Assembly (NCBI GenBank): GCA_023460085.1
Contig: JAEWRI010000023.1
Span: 1 to 64,000 of the forward strand
Direction: 5' to 3'
DNA length: 64,000 nt
DNA from: Bacillota bacterium
GTDB lineage: Bacteria > Bacillota > Clostridia > Christensenellales > SZUA-584
A program made the position numbers and the translations under genes. Position 1 is the first letter of the stretch; each line of letters begins with the position of its first letter. Of the stretch, positions 1 through 8,052 are shown piece by piece. A model generated the notes under the pieces. It was not told the DNA's origin, did not search any database, and was given only the letters and a program-made list of their open reading frames with translations.

Positions 1-264
1 TTCTATACAGCGCCGGAAAAAGGTGGTATAATTTCCTCGTCTGATACTCCAAAGAGCCTGAAGCAGCGGCTGGACGAAATGAAGCGCAAGCAGGAAGCCA
101 TCGCGGCGGCAGACAGGCAGCAGTATCAGGACATGCTGAAGGGCCTGAACACCGACAAGCTGGCCGCGCAGCGCAAGCAGTACGAGCAGGAACTCTCCGA
201 CATGAAGACCGCTTACGCAACCGCCATGGGCGTGGGCAGCGAGAGGAAACCCAAGAACCAGCTG
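1..264 (+). repeat. Conserved N-terminal cassette, copy 1
   Basis: This stretch matches 2426-2686 at about 90% identity by eye, with one 3-base gap. Both copies start with the same GGTGGTATAATTTCCTCG segment and end at CAGCTG. Copy 1 leads into a full-length gene and copy 2 does not. The repeat may extend beyond the left edge, because similarity is already present at base 1. Confidence 0.9.
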
Positions 265-1320
265 ACGCCGGAAAGCAAGAACGACAGGGAGTTTTGGGAG
301 GGCTTCCGCAAGGGTCTCGGCCTCAAGGACGGGGAAGAGGTTGGGCAGGAGCGCGCGGGAAGAAACTCGGACGGCAATCTGACAGGGCGCGGCAATGCGT
401 CGGGAGGCAGACATGCCTGGGGCGGCAGCCCGATAAGTACAGGGAATATCGGGGACAGGCCGGGGTTTTCCGCGCAGGATGGGATACTGCATGGGCCGGG
501 GCTGAATGATGAGGAAACTGAGCCGATACCGATGCCAAGCCCAGGGCCCATACCGGGAACGCCACCAGTTGAGGAGAACCATCCCGATATGGTGGATCAT
601 GAAGCGCAAGTGGGAAGTTACTACAACGCTTATTATGCATGGAGAGAGGCTATATCACCAAAAAATCCTGTTGATTATGAAAATTACAATCTGGAGGTAC
701 AACGTAGAAGAGATGCTCTTTGGTATTATCCATCAGAAGATTTGATTTTGCTGGTAGATCAAGGCATAGAAGTTGCACAATATGGCCTTGATGCAGCAAC
801 CAAAAGGGGGGACAAGTCCTTAATTGAAAAATATCAAATCGTAACATTACTATATGATGCGATAGATTATGTGAATGAAACTCTTAATTCAAGTGGAGCC
901 CGTCCAAGTAATGATATATTGCTTACGAGGATGGAAGAAGTGTTGTATTCAATAAACGATTTAAATATCATTTGTCAACAAGAATTACAAGAATTACAAA
1001 GTGGAGGAATGGGTGGAGGGTTAGCTTACAAGGCAATGGAGGAAAAAAGCAAGATATTTAGTGACCAAATTATTGCGATAAACAGGGGCATGAATGTAGT
1101 TGATGAGGCCTATCTTGATGAAATTGACCAAAAAAGGAGGAACAATGAACTAACCGCTGAGCAACAGACGCTAGCTTACCGAGATTATTATCAAGCCGTT
1201 ATTCAACGTGAAAGTTTGATAGATATTGAGAGTAAGTCAATAAAGGAAGATAATCTGACGATAGCCTCTTACGATACGGGTTATGATTATAACCTATATA
1301 ATTATTTGCTGGGATTATAA
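1..1320 (+). CDS. Toxin-like modular protein, partial at left edge
   Basis: The reading frame is open from the first base, so the true start may lie outside the window. The first internal ATG (79) has no ribosome-binding site. The N-terminal ~75 residues are charged, helical and GC-rich in DNA. A Gly/Pro-rich linker follows (about residues 80-170 counted from the ATG at 79), then a helical AT-rich C-terminal part. DNA composition changes abruptly near position 590, as seen where variable toxin tips are joined to conserved carriers. No named domain was recognised. A DUF4329/JAB-like domain begins in the +1 frame just before the stop, so the protein may once have continued into it through a frameshift. 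Calling it a polymorphic-toxin carrier is inference from architecture; no secretion signal is visible here. Confidence 0.6.
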   Translation, partial: FYTAPEKGGIISSSDTPKSLKQRLDEMKRKQEAIAAADRQQYQDMLKGLNTDKLAAQRKQYEQELSDMKTAYATAMGVGSERKPKNQLTPESKNDREFWEGFRKGLGLKDGEEVGQERAGRNSDGNLTGRGNASGGRHAWGGSPISTGNIGDRPGFSAQDGILHGPGLNDEETEPIPMPSPGPIPGTPPVEENHPDMVDHEAQVGSYYNAYYAWREAISPKNPVDYENYNLEVQRRRDALWYYPSEDLILLVDQGIEVAQYGLDAATKRGDKSLIEKYQIVTLLYDAIDYVNETLNSSGARPSNDILLTRMEEVLYSINDLNIICQQELQELQSGGMGGGLAYKAMEEKSKIFSDQIIAINRGMNVVDEAYLDEIDQKRRNNELTAEQQTLAYRDYYQAVIQRESLIDIESKSIKEDNLTIASYDTGYDYNLYNYLLGL

Positions 1321-1846
1321 TATTCCTCTATATACCACAGAGGAGGATGCGGTGTTTGCGTTTAAGAAAGAGGCTATGCCGCTCACGCTGGAATCAAATA
1401 CGGAACATAGTGCTATACTGGATACAGTTGAAATGCTAGACTTGGATACTGGGCAGGTGCAGACGTATTATTATTATTCCAGCGTAACGGAAGGTGCAGA
1501 TGACAATGTGGTTTTCCACACATTGGTGGGAGCCGGCGGTGGCGGGCATAGGATGCTGTTACATACACATCCTGTCGACGGACCATGGAATCGTAATTTT
1601 TCTGGTGACCCGCAAAATGACGGTTTATTTAATAAATTTTTAGATAATCCTGAACAATCACTCTGGGGCGAGATGGGTGATTCAACTGTTCCAAGGTTAG
1701 GCTATCAGGGAATATATGTTATTACTTCTGCTGCTGAAGTAAAATTATATGAAGGGTTTGGAGAGTCAACAATAGGAAGCGGGTACAATACACACGCAAA
1801 TACAGCAGACGAACTGAGGTATATCAGTACGATAGATTTATATTAG
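1283..1846 (+). CDS. DUF4329/JAB-like putative toxin domain
   Basis: The protein carries a LLHTHP motif followed about nine residues later by FSGDP and then Asp, and a YVITSAAEVKLYEG strand. This is the pattern of DUF4329, a JAB/MPN-like metallopeptidase-type domain found at the C-termini of polymorphic toxins. It overlaps the preceding gene by 38 bases in the +1 frame and has no good ribosome-binding site at its ATG. A GTG at 1352 has AGGAGG five bases upstream. That start would cut off the TEEDA segment, which looks like part of the domain, so I favour a frameshifted C-terminal module of the upstream protein. A translationally coupled separate protein is the alternative. The DNA is AT-rich, unlike the genes from 2783 onward. 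Confidence 0.55.
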   Translation: MIITYIIICWDYNIPLYTTEEDAVFAFKKEAMPLTLESNTEHSAILDTVEMLDLDTGQVQTYYYYSSVTEGADDNVVFHTLVGAGGGGHRMLLHTHPVDGPWNRNFSGDPQNDGLFNKFLDNPEQSLWGEMGDSTVPRLGYQGIYVITSAAEVKLYEGFGESTIGSGYNTHANTADELRYISTIDLY

Positions 1847-1907
1847 ACGTTGGATTCATATTGAGGAGTTATATTATGTCGTATATTGAAGACGAAAGGA
1901 TGCTGCT

Positions 1908-2342
1908 ATGGCGGGGATGAGAAAGAGGTACAGGACACTGCTGATACTGGGTGTAATTGTTGCATTAATAGTACTTCTGTTTAATGCTGAGAACATTCGT
2001 TATTTGTTTTTAAGCAAGTACGAGTATACACGTGAAGCGAACAGCTATGGCGGTCAGATTGATATGGAAGGTGTCATATATCAGGAAATTACGGAGGCCA
2101 TGTTTGCGCAAATACTCCAGGAAAATGGAGAAAAAGCCTTTGTGAACGTGTCAATCGGGAGGATAGACTATCTGGGTACGTACCGAATTTGGAAATACGA
2201 GATATATGGTCGGAGGGACGCAGAAGACAGGATACTGCTGAAGGGTAGAGACTCATATGTGCTTCACGATGCAAATTATCCAGAAACCTATTTCTGTCGA
2301 CAGGACGTACTGGAGGCTTGGGAGGCAGAACAGGCGGAATGA
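1908..2342 (+). CDS. Small membrane-anchored protein, candidate immunity protein
   Basis: 144 residues with basic N-terminal residues, one hydrophobic segment (about residues 10-26) and a soluble domain of mixed strands and helices. I recognise no family. AAAGGA ends seven bases before the chosen ATG. An alternative upstream ATG (1876), well placed after GAGGAG, opens only a 14-codon peptide that overlaps this start, so translational coupling is possible. It lies immediately downstream of the DUF4329-like domain and shares its AT-rich composition. That position suggests an immunity partner acting at the membrane, which is inference from context only. Confidence 0.55.
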   Translation: MAGMRKRYRTLLILGVIVALIVLLFNAENIRYLFLSKYEYTREANSYGGQIDMEGVIYQEITEAMFAQILQENGEKAFVNVSIGRIDYLGTYRIWKYEIYGRRDAEDRILLKGRDSYVLHDANYPETYFCRQDVLEAWEAEQAE

Positions 2343-2382
2343 CACAATTGGTAATAAGCGGTAATTGGAAAAAACTTTTGTT

Positions 2383-2407
2383 GCTCGCTTCGGCGGGCTT
2401 TTTCTTT
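2383..2407 (+). terminator. Intrinsic terminator after toxin-like island
   Basis: The stem GCTCGC/GCGGGC closes a TTCG tetraloop and is followed by TTTTTCTTT. It lies 40 bases after the membrane-protein stop and ends transcription of the island before the second cassette copy. Confidence 0.7.
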
Positions 2408-2425
2408 GCATGGCACGACCGTATG

Positions 2426-2686
2426 TTCAATACAGCGCCGGAGAAAGGTGGTATAATTTCCTCGTTTGATACTCCAAAGAGCATGAAGCAGCGGCTGAAC
2501 GAAATGAAGCGCAAGCAGGAAGCCATCGCGGCGGTAAACCGCCAGCAGTATCAGGACATGCTGAAGGGCATGAATACCGATAAGCTGGACGCGCAGCGCA
2601 AGCAGTACGAGCAGGAACTCTCCGACATGAAAACCGCGTACGCAGCCGCCATGGGCTTGGGTGAGAAGAAGCCCAAGAACCAGCTG
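2426..2686 (+). pseudogene. Truncated second copy of the N-terminal cassette
   Basis: This is homologous to bases 1-264. It encodes the same charged helical segment (DRQQYQDMLKG-like core, QRKQYEQELSDMKTAYA) but homology stops at the CAGCTG codons. The frame then runs through unrelated sequence into the HD gene downstream. The HD gene has its own promoter and ribosome-binding site, so the in-frame join is probably accidental. The fragment lacks any C-terminal module and looks like the residue of recombination between repeated cassettes. Confidence 0.75.
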
Positions 2687-2717
2687 CGGGGCGACATCAA
2701 CACCCGAGTATCTTTTT

Positions 2718-2746
2718 TTGCGGCGGGGCGGCCGCTGTGCTATGAT
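2718..2746 (+). promoter_or_regulatory. Promoter of HD hydrolase gene
   Basis: TTGCGG, a 17-base spacer and TATGAT with an extended -10 TG lie 37 bases before the HD gene start. This supports independent transcription from the cassette remnant. Confidence 0.6.
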
Positions 2747-2782
2747 GGGGGCGAAGGGCGCTGTGCGCCCGAAGGAGGCGTC

Positions 2783-3328
2783 ATGGACCATCCGAGGAAT
2801 CACATCCGCACGTATACCGGCGTCTACATGGACCCGTTCGAGATGCGGCCTGAGCAGGTGCGCGCGGAGGACATCGCCCACGCGCTGTCGCTGACCACGC
2901 GGGCCAACGGGCATATTCACCACTTCTATTCGGTGGCGCAGCACTGCGTCAACTGTGCGCTGGAGGCAAGGGCGCGCGGATTGTCGCGGCGAGTGCAGCT
3001 GGCGTGCCTGTTGCATGACGCGTCGGAGAGCTATCTCGCGGACGTGCCTCGGCCGGTAAAGTACCGCCTTGCGGGGTACGCGCAGGCTGAGGAGGCCGTG
3101 AGCGCCGTGGTGGACGCGGCGCTGGGCGTGCCGGAGCTTTCGGAGGAGGAGCTGCGCAGCCTTGGCGAAATCGACGACGCGCTGCTGTACTACGAGTTTC
3201 TGGAGCTGACGGGCGCGGAAATCTTCCGCGAAGCGCCTGACATCGCCATGGCGCACGACTTCTCTCTGCGGGACATGGACGCGGTGGAGGGCGAATTTTT
3301 GGCGCTGTATGCGGAGCTGAAAGAATGA
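2783..3328 (+). CDS. HD-domain phosphohydrolase (YfbR-like)
   Basis: 181-residue HD-superfamily hydrolase. The segment TYTGVYMDPFEMRPEQV, then DIAHALSLTTRANGH, FYSVAQHC and LLHDASESYLADVPRPVK contains the expected metal-binding His, His-Asp and later Asp residues. Family members with this layout hydrolyse nucleoside monophosphates or related phosphoesters, but the substrate here cannot be read from sequence. The start at 2783 is chosen because GGAGG stands five bases upstream and homology begins at this methionine. The frame is open upstream into the cassette remnant, which I regard as non-functional. Confidence 0.85.
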   Translation: MDHPRNHIRTYTGVYMDPFEMRPEQVRAEDIAHALSLTTRANGHIHHFYSVAQHCVNCALEARARGLSRRVQLACLLHDASESYLADVPRPVKYRLAGYAQAEEAVSAVVDAALGVPELSEEELRSLGEIDDALLYYEFLELTGAEIFREAPDIAMAHDFSLRDMDAVEGEFLALYAELKE

Positions 3329-3457
3329 GCGCGAAGACAGTCGGCGTAGAATGTGCCCGGAACGGGTACGTCTGTCCAGGCGTTGGGGCTGTATTACCTC
3401 CTTCACGTTATGCCTGCGTTTTGCCGATGCGTATGGTTTACATCGAACCCTGAGGCG

Positions 3458-3487
3458 TTGCGCTTTTACGTGATAGCATGGTATAAT
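3458..3487 (+). promoter_or_regulatory. Promoter of diguanylate cyclase gene
   Basis: TTGCGC, an 18-base spacer and a perfect TATAAT end about 48 bases before the start codon. Confidence 0.55.
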
Positions 3488-3534
3488 CACCCAAGCGCAT
3501 CATTCGCGGTCGTACCGCGGTTCAAGAGGCATAT

Positions 3535-4653
3535 ATGAAACGGCTTAAAGCGTTTATGTTCGAGCTCAGGGCGAAATACTCTCCGTATCAAAGCCTTAAG
3601 GCGTATGTGCTGGTGGTGCTGCAGATCACGCTCACCTTGCTGCTCTGCGGTACCCTTGTGTTTGTTTGCGTTGTGCGTGAGGCTACCTTCTGGCTTTACC
3701 TGACGCTTGTAAGCGTGCTGGCGCTGGTCAATGTGGCGGCGCTGGTATTGAATTTTTCGGGCCGGTACAAGACTGCGGCCTGGATGACCATCTTAACCGT
3801 AACGCTGGGGCCGTGGTGCTCGCTGCTGCTGGACAGCCATGTGGCGGCGGGGGACTTTTTCCCCATCGTCTACGTCGCGTTGTCCATACAGCTCTGCGCG
3901 ATCATGCTCTCCGAGGCGGCAACGGGCGTCATCGCCATCATCCAACTCACCGGTCTGGGCTTTTATATCGCGCGCAGCGCCACGCTGCGCAGCATGAACT
4001 GGCCCAGCCTCGTGGCCTTCGTGGTGTTTGTGGCAGTATTGGGCAGCATCTCCAGCGCCATCAACCGCAGGCAGGTGAAGCAGATAGAAAGCCAGCGAAA
4101 TCGGTTGCTGGAAGATGAGGCGCAGTTGAGGGAGCTTTCCGTACGGGACGCGTTGACAGGGCTTTACAACCGGCGCTATATGGAGCAGCGTCTGGATATG
4201 GAGACGCAAAGGGCGCTGCGCGACGGACACCGCCTCGGTGTAGTCATGGTGGATGTGGACGAATTTAAAGCCATCAACGATACCTACGGACACGCGCCGG
4301 GGGATAAGGTGCTGTGCGAAGTGGCGGATATGCTGCGTGCGGGTGTCCGCAAGACGGATATCGTCTGCCGCTTCGGCGGAGACGAATTCGTGCTGATCAT
4401 GCCAGACTGCCCGCTGATGGACTGTATCATGCGGGCGAAGGCTATCTGTACCGCGGTGGAGAGGGCGGTGCTGGTATACGACGAAAGGAAGCTTGGCCGC
4501 GTCAGTTTGTCCATGGGTGTGGCGGCGCTGCCTGACGACGGAAAGACTGCCGCGGAGTTGATGGGTTCTGCGGACGCGGCGATGTACACGGCCAAGAGCG
4601 AGGGTAAGAATCGCGTACGCTGCGCGCAAAGCCTGGAGGGAGAAGAAGTATGA
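3535..4653 (+). CDS. Membrane diguanylate cyclase (GGDEF)
   Basis: Synthesises cyclic di-GMP from two GTP. About six hydrophobic segments fill residues 20-180, followed by a short coiled linker and a GGDEF domain. The domain starts at RDALTGLYNRR and has GGDEF near residues 281-285 and the late SMGVA and MYTAKSEGKNRV motifs. RKTD lies five residues before GGDEF, so the RxxD product-inhibition site is present. No known sensor fold was recognised in the membrane part. The stop overlaps the start of the metallopeptidase gene by four bases (ATGA), implying one transcript. Confidence 0.92.
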   Translation: MKRLKAFMFELRAKYSPYQSLKAYVLVVLQITLTLLLCGTLVFVCVVREATFWLYLTLVSVLALVNVAALVLNFSGRYKTAAWMTILTVTLGPWCSLLLDSHVAAGDFFPIVYVALSIQLCAIMLSEAATGVIAIIQLTGLGFYIARSATLRSMNWPSLVAFVVFVAVLGSISSAINRRQVKQIESQRNRLLEDEAQLRELSVRDALTGLYNRRYMEQRLDMETQRALRDGHRLGVVMVDVDEFKAINDTYGHAPGDKVLCEVADMLRAGVRKTDIVCRFGGDEFVLIMPDCPLMDCIMRAKAICTAVERAVLVYDERKLGRVSLSMGVAALPDDGKTAAELMGSADAAMYTAKSEGKNRVRCAQSLEGEEV

Positions 4654-5072
4654 GCGAGGGCGGCATGCCGCCCGCAAAGCGGGCACTAAGCATTGAAGAA
4701 ATGCAGGATATACTGGACGAACTGGCGGAAGAATTTCCGCCGGAGTTCTATCACAACCTTGAAGGCGGTATTGTGCTGCTGCGGCGCGCTAAGCGCGGCG
4801 CGGAGGACGGTCTCTTCGTGTTGGGCGAGTATATCCGCGGCGGCGGTCTCGGCCGCCACATCGCCATCTACTATGGCTCCTTTCTGCGCGTGCACGGCGG
4901 GCTTTCTCGCAGCCGCATGAAGGCGCAGCTTCGCGAGACGCTGAAGCACGAATTCACGCATCACTTCGAGTCCCTCGCAGGCGTGAGAAACCTGGAGGTA
5001 CAGGATGAGCGCGAGCTGGAGGAATACCGTGAGCGCAGGCGCAAAGGGCACAAGGGCTGGCCGATGAAGTAA
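4650..5072 (+). CDS. Zincin-like metallopeptidase family protein
   Basis: 140 residues with the zinc motif HEFTHH (residues 110-115), typical of the small zincin-like family formerly DUF1025. The family usually also has the conserved LE..DE segment that follows here (NLEVQDE). There is no signal peptide, so a cytoplasmic location is expected; the substrate is unknown in the family. It is translationally coupled to the diguanylate cyclase through ATGA and its transcript ends at the hairpin immediately after the stop. Confidence 0.8.
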   Translation: MSEGGMPPAKRALSIEEMQDILDELAEEFPPEFYHNLEGGIVLLRRAKRGAEDGLFVLGEYIRGGGLGRHIAIYYGSFLRVHGGLSRSRMKAQLRETLKHEFTHHFESLAGVRNLEVQDERELEEYRERRRKGHKGWPMK

Positions 5073-5091
5073 GGGCAGGGGCCCTTTTTTT
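5071..5091 (+). terminator. Intrinsic terminator
   Basis: AAGGGC-AGGG-GCCCTT stem-loop followed by a run of T. It begins at the metallopeptidase stop codon. Confidence 0.75.
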
Positions 5092-5157
5092 GATGCGTTT
5101 GCCGCGCCGCGCGCGGGGCATTATAATGGATACAGTCTGCGGAAAAGGGGTGTGCGG

Positions 5158-6057
5158 ATGAAGCGTTTCCTGGACTTTGTGGAGATGCGCACGAAGATCA
5201 CCAGCATTTTCGCGTTTCTGCTGACGCTGGCGTACCTGTGGTATCGGGACGAAACAATCCGGTGGGGCGCGACGGCACTGTTCTTCGCGTCCATGTTCCT
5301 GTTCGACCTGACCACGACCGCGGTCAACAACTATATGGGCAGCAAAGCGCACGGGGAAACGCCGCACTACGGCAGGCGCATGGCGCGGCTGATTATTTGT
5401 GGACTGCTGGGTCTCAGCGTTGCGGGCGGTCTGTGGCTGGTGTTCATGACGGACGTTGTGGTGCTGCTGGCAGGCGGGCTGTGCTTTCTATTCGGCGTGC
5501 TGTACTCCGCCGGGCCGCTGCCCATCTCCGCCACGCCGCTGGGAGAAGCGCTTTCGGGCCTGTTCTACGGCTTCTTTATCCCATTCCTGCTGCTGTACAT
5601 CAACCTTCCCGCGGGCGCGCTCGTATCGCTTTCGCTGTCGGGGCAGACGCTGGCCCTCTCGCTGCACATCGGAAACCTGCTGCGGCTGGCGCTGCTCAGC
5701 GTCGTGCCGGTACTGACCACGGCAAACATCATGCTGGCAAACAACCTCTGCGATATCGAAAAGGACAAAATCAACAAGCGCCATACGCTGCCGCAGTACC
5801 TGGGGCGCAGGGCGCTGTATCTCTTCGCCGTGTTGTATTACCTGTGCTATGCCGCCATCATCGCGCTGGCTGCCATGGGTGTGGTCTCGCCGCTGTGCCT
5901 GCTTTCGCTGCTCACGTTCTTCCCCGTGCAGAAGAACATCCGCCGCTTCTTTGCCGAGCAGCGCAAGGACAAAACCTTCGCGGTGTCCGTGCAGAACTAC
6001 CTGCTCATCATGGGCACGCTGACGCTCACGGTATTCGCGGGCGGGTGGTTTGGGTGA
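5158..6057 (+). CDS. UbiA-family prenyltransferase (MenA-like)
   Basis: 299-residue integral membrane protein with about eight or nine helices. The second Asp-rich motif is clear (NNLCDIEKDKINKRHTL, near residue 195), as in MenA and related enzymes that transfer a polyprenyl chain to an aromatic acceptor. The first motif, normally NDxxD, reads VNNYMGSK and lacks the usual aspartates. That is a departure from canonical MenA, and the acceptor is uncertain. The ATG at 5158 is preferred over a GTG at 5152 because AAGGGG is then seven bases away. A TATAAT lies at 5121-5126. No menaquinone genes are adjacent. Confidence 0.8.
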   Translation: MKRFLDFVEMRTKITSIFAFLLTLAYLWYRDETIRWGATALFFASMFLFDLTTTAVNNYMGSKAHGETPHYGRRMARLIICGLLGLSVAGGLWLVFMTDVVVLLAGGLCFLFGVLYSAGPLPISATPLGEALSGLFYGFFIPFLLLYINLPAGALVSLSLSGQTLALSLHIGNLLRLALLSVVPVLTTANIMLANNLCDIEKDKINKRHTLPQYLGRRALYLFAVLYYLCYAAIIALAAMGVVSPLCLLSLLTFFPVQKNIRRFFAEQRKDKTFAVSVQNYLLIMGTLTLTVFAGGWFG

Positions 6058-6120
6058 GGATGAAGGGTATTTTCACGGGCAGACCGCTGCGGGCTTTCGC
6101 GGGTGAGCAGATTTACTCCC

Positions 6121-7029
6121 TTACCCAAACATGCCGTACCGTATCCGGATATAGTGGTATATCTCCGCGGGGATGTTGACGTCGCAGCAGGAGGACAGGC
6201 CCTGAAAGCCGGGTGAGGAATTCACCTCGCAGATTTTAAAGTGGTCGCCGTCGAAGAGAAGATCCACGCCCGCGATATCGAGCCCGAGTATGCGCGCGGC
6301 CTCGGTGGCCAGCCACTCGATTTCCGGCGTCACCTCGTGCGCGCGCACCGTGCCGCCCGCGGAGTAGTTGGCCTTGAAGCCGGTGTCGGCGGCCATGCGC
6401 TCCATGCAGCCCACCACGCGCCCGCCGATGACGAACACGCGCAGGTCCCGCCCGAAGCTCGTCTGCACGAACTCCTGCAGTATGAGGTTGAATTTGGGGT
6501 TCGTCAGCTCGATGAGCTGTATCAAATCCACGAGGTGGGATTTCTTTTCGGCGAGGAAGACTCCCTTGCCCTGAGAGCCGGAGATGGCCTTGATGACCAC
6601 CGGGAAGCCGATCTGCTGCTCGATGAGTTCCGCGTCCACAGGGAACTTCATCAGCATGGTCTTGGGTACGGGCAGGTTCTTCTCCGCGAGGATCTGCTGC
6701 GTATAGAGCTTATCCTTCACCGTTTCCACGCTCTGGGACGAGTTGATGCACGGCACGCCCAGCTTCTCCAGATGGCGCAGTATGGACAGCGCGAAGTACG
6801 TGGTGCCCGCGCCCATGCGGGGCAGCACGAAGTCGGGCAGCGCGTCGGGCCGCCCGTCCACGAATATGCTGCGCTTGTCCTCGCGCGTCACGATGACGTC
6901 CAGCTGCTCCGGGTGCAGCACAGAGAGGCCGATGTTCTGCTCGGCGGCGACCTCGATGAGCCGTTGTATCTCGAAGCTGTCGGGTTTGATGTTGTCCTCG
7001 GTCTCCTTGTAGATGATCCACCCCTTCAT
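6121..7029 (-). CDS. RimK-like ATP-grasp ligase
   Basis: 302-residue ATP-grasp enzyme. The N-terminal ~90 residues form the pre-ATP domain. The ATP-binding core includes FPVVIKAISGSQGKGVFL and LILQEFV. The metal-binding end is DLLFDG and ICEVNSSPGFQGL. The RimK family adds glutamate or similar amino acids to a carboxyl group of a protein or cofactor, but the acceptor cannot be predicted. GGAGG is five bases before the ATG. It is transcribed convergently with the prenyltransferase gene, with only 63 bases between the stops, and divergently from the ABC operon. Confidence 0.85.
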   Translation of the reverse strand: MKGWIIYKETEDNIKPDSFEIQRLIEVAAEQNIGLSVLHPEQLDVIVTREDKRSIFVDGRPDALPDFVLPRMGAGTTYFALSILRHLEKLGVPCINSSQSVETVKDKLYTQQILAEKNLPVPKTMLMKFPVDAELIEQQIGFPVVIKAISGSQGKGVFLAEKKSHLVDLIQLIELTNPKFNLILQEFVQTSFGRDLRVFVIGGRVVGCMERMAADTGFKANYSAGGTVRAHEVTPEIEWLATEAARILGLDIAGVDLLFDGDHFKICEVNSSPGFQGLSSCCDVNIPAEIYHYIRIRYGMFG

Positions 7030-7338
7030 GCCGCCCTCCGCATAAGCGCTTCTTTGCGCCGTGTCCTCCAGTATATACTTTCACCGCGCGCAATATGCGT
7101 CGTTTCATCGCCGCGGCGGTGTCTATTTTTGCGAGCCGGGCAGAGGCGGAATGCTGCCGCGCTGATATCCGAAAAACGCCCGTTTGCGCCGCCGGGTGCG
7201 TTTAGCGTATTTCCCGTAAATCCTGATACCGCTGGTGGGTTGCCCGTGCGTCCCGCTTGCCCGCGCTCGCTCCCGCGCCGGTTTACCGGGGGCTGTATTT
7301 ATGGTATACTTTAGGGCAGTATTATCGGGAGGGCAATC
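7030..7338. other. Divergent intergenic region
   Basis: 309 bases between the RimK-like gene and the ABC operon. It contains the ABC promoter at 7282-7310 and, for the minus strand, a TATACT-like -10 at 7070-7075 without a convincing -35. No RNA structure or additional gene was seen. Confidence 0.5.
7282..7310 (+). promoter_or_regulatory. Promoter of ABC-lemA operon
   Basis: TTTACC, a 17-base spacer and TATACT lie 28 bases before the ATPase start. Confidence 0.65.
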
Positions 7339-8052
7339 ATGATAGAACTGACTGGGGTAACCAAAGTATACGGGGGCAGGGTAAAGGCGCTCGATACCGT
7401 CAGCCTGCGAATTGATTCCGGGTGCATTTACGGCTTCCTGGGAAAGAACGGCGCAGGCAAGACCACCGCCATCAAGCTGATTACGGGCATACTTCAGCCG
7501 GACAGCGGGCACATTGAGGTAGAGGGTGTAGACATCGCCAAAGACCCGCTGGCTGCCAAGAAGGTCATCGGATTCGTTCCGGACGATCCCAACGTGTTCC
7601 TGCGTCTCAAGGGCATCGAATACCTCGCTTTTATGGCGGATATCTACGGCGTGGGGCGGGAGCGCGGCGAGCGTATTGCAAAGCTTGCGGAGCGGTTCGA
7701 GATGTCCAGCGCGCTGGACGATAAGATCCAGAGCTATTCGCACGGCATGCGGCAGAAGATGCTGATCATGGGCGCGCTGCTGCACCGCCCGAAGGTATGG
7801 ATACTGGACGAGCCCATGACCGGCCTCGATCCGGCCGCGGCGTTTGAGCTGAAGCGCATGATGCGCGAGCACGCCGACGAGGGCAGTACGGTATTCTTCT
7901 CGACGCACGTGCTGGAGGTTGCGGAGAAGCTCTGCGACAAGGTGGCTGTTATCGACCGGGGCCGCATACTCTATGCGGGCAGTATGAACGAACTGCACAG
8001 CGGCGACGCTTCGCTGGAGCAGATGTTCCTGGAGATGACTGAACATGCGTAA
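7339..8052 (+). CDS. ABC transporter ATP-binding protein
   Basis: 237-residue ATPase with Walker A GKNGAGKTT, signature SHGMRQKM, Walker B WILDEPMTGLDP and switch histidine STH. GGGAGG precedes the ATG by six bases. The short signature and fold match ABC-2 type exporters. It overlaps the permease gene by eight bases and should form the export complex with it at the cytoplasmic membrane. The substrate is unknown. Confidence 0.93.
   Translation: MIELTGVTKVYGGRVKALDTVSLRIDSGCIYGFLGKNGAGKTTAIKLITGILQPDSGHIEVEGVDIAKDPLAAKKVIGFVPDDPNVFLRLKGIEYLAFMADIYGVGRERGERIAKLAERFEMSSALDDKIQSYSHGMRQKMLIMGALLHRPKVWILDEPMTGLDPAAAFELKRMMREHADEGSTVFFSTHVLEVAEKLCDKVAVIDRGRILYAGSMNELHSGDASLEQMFLEMTEHA

Noticed and set aside
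2339..2425. An N-terminal hydrophobic peptide (MTQLVIS... with a LLLLASAGFFF run) in frame with the cassette copy
   Set aside because: The hydrophobic run is the translation of a clear TTCG-loop terminator with its T tract, so it is non-coding.
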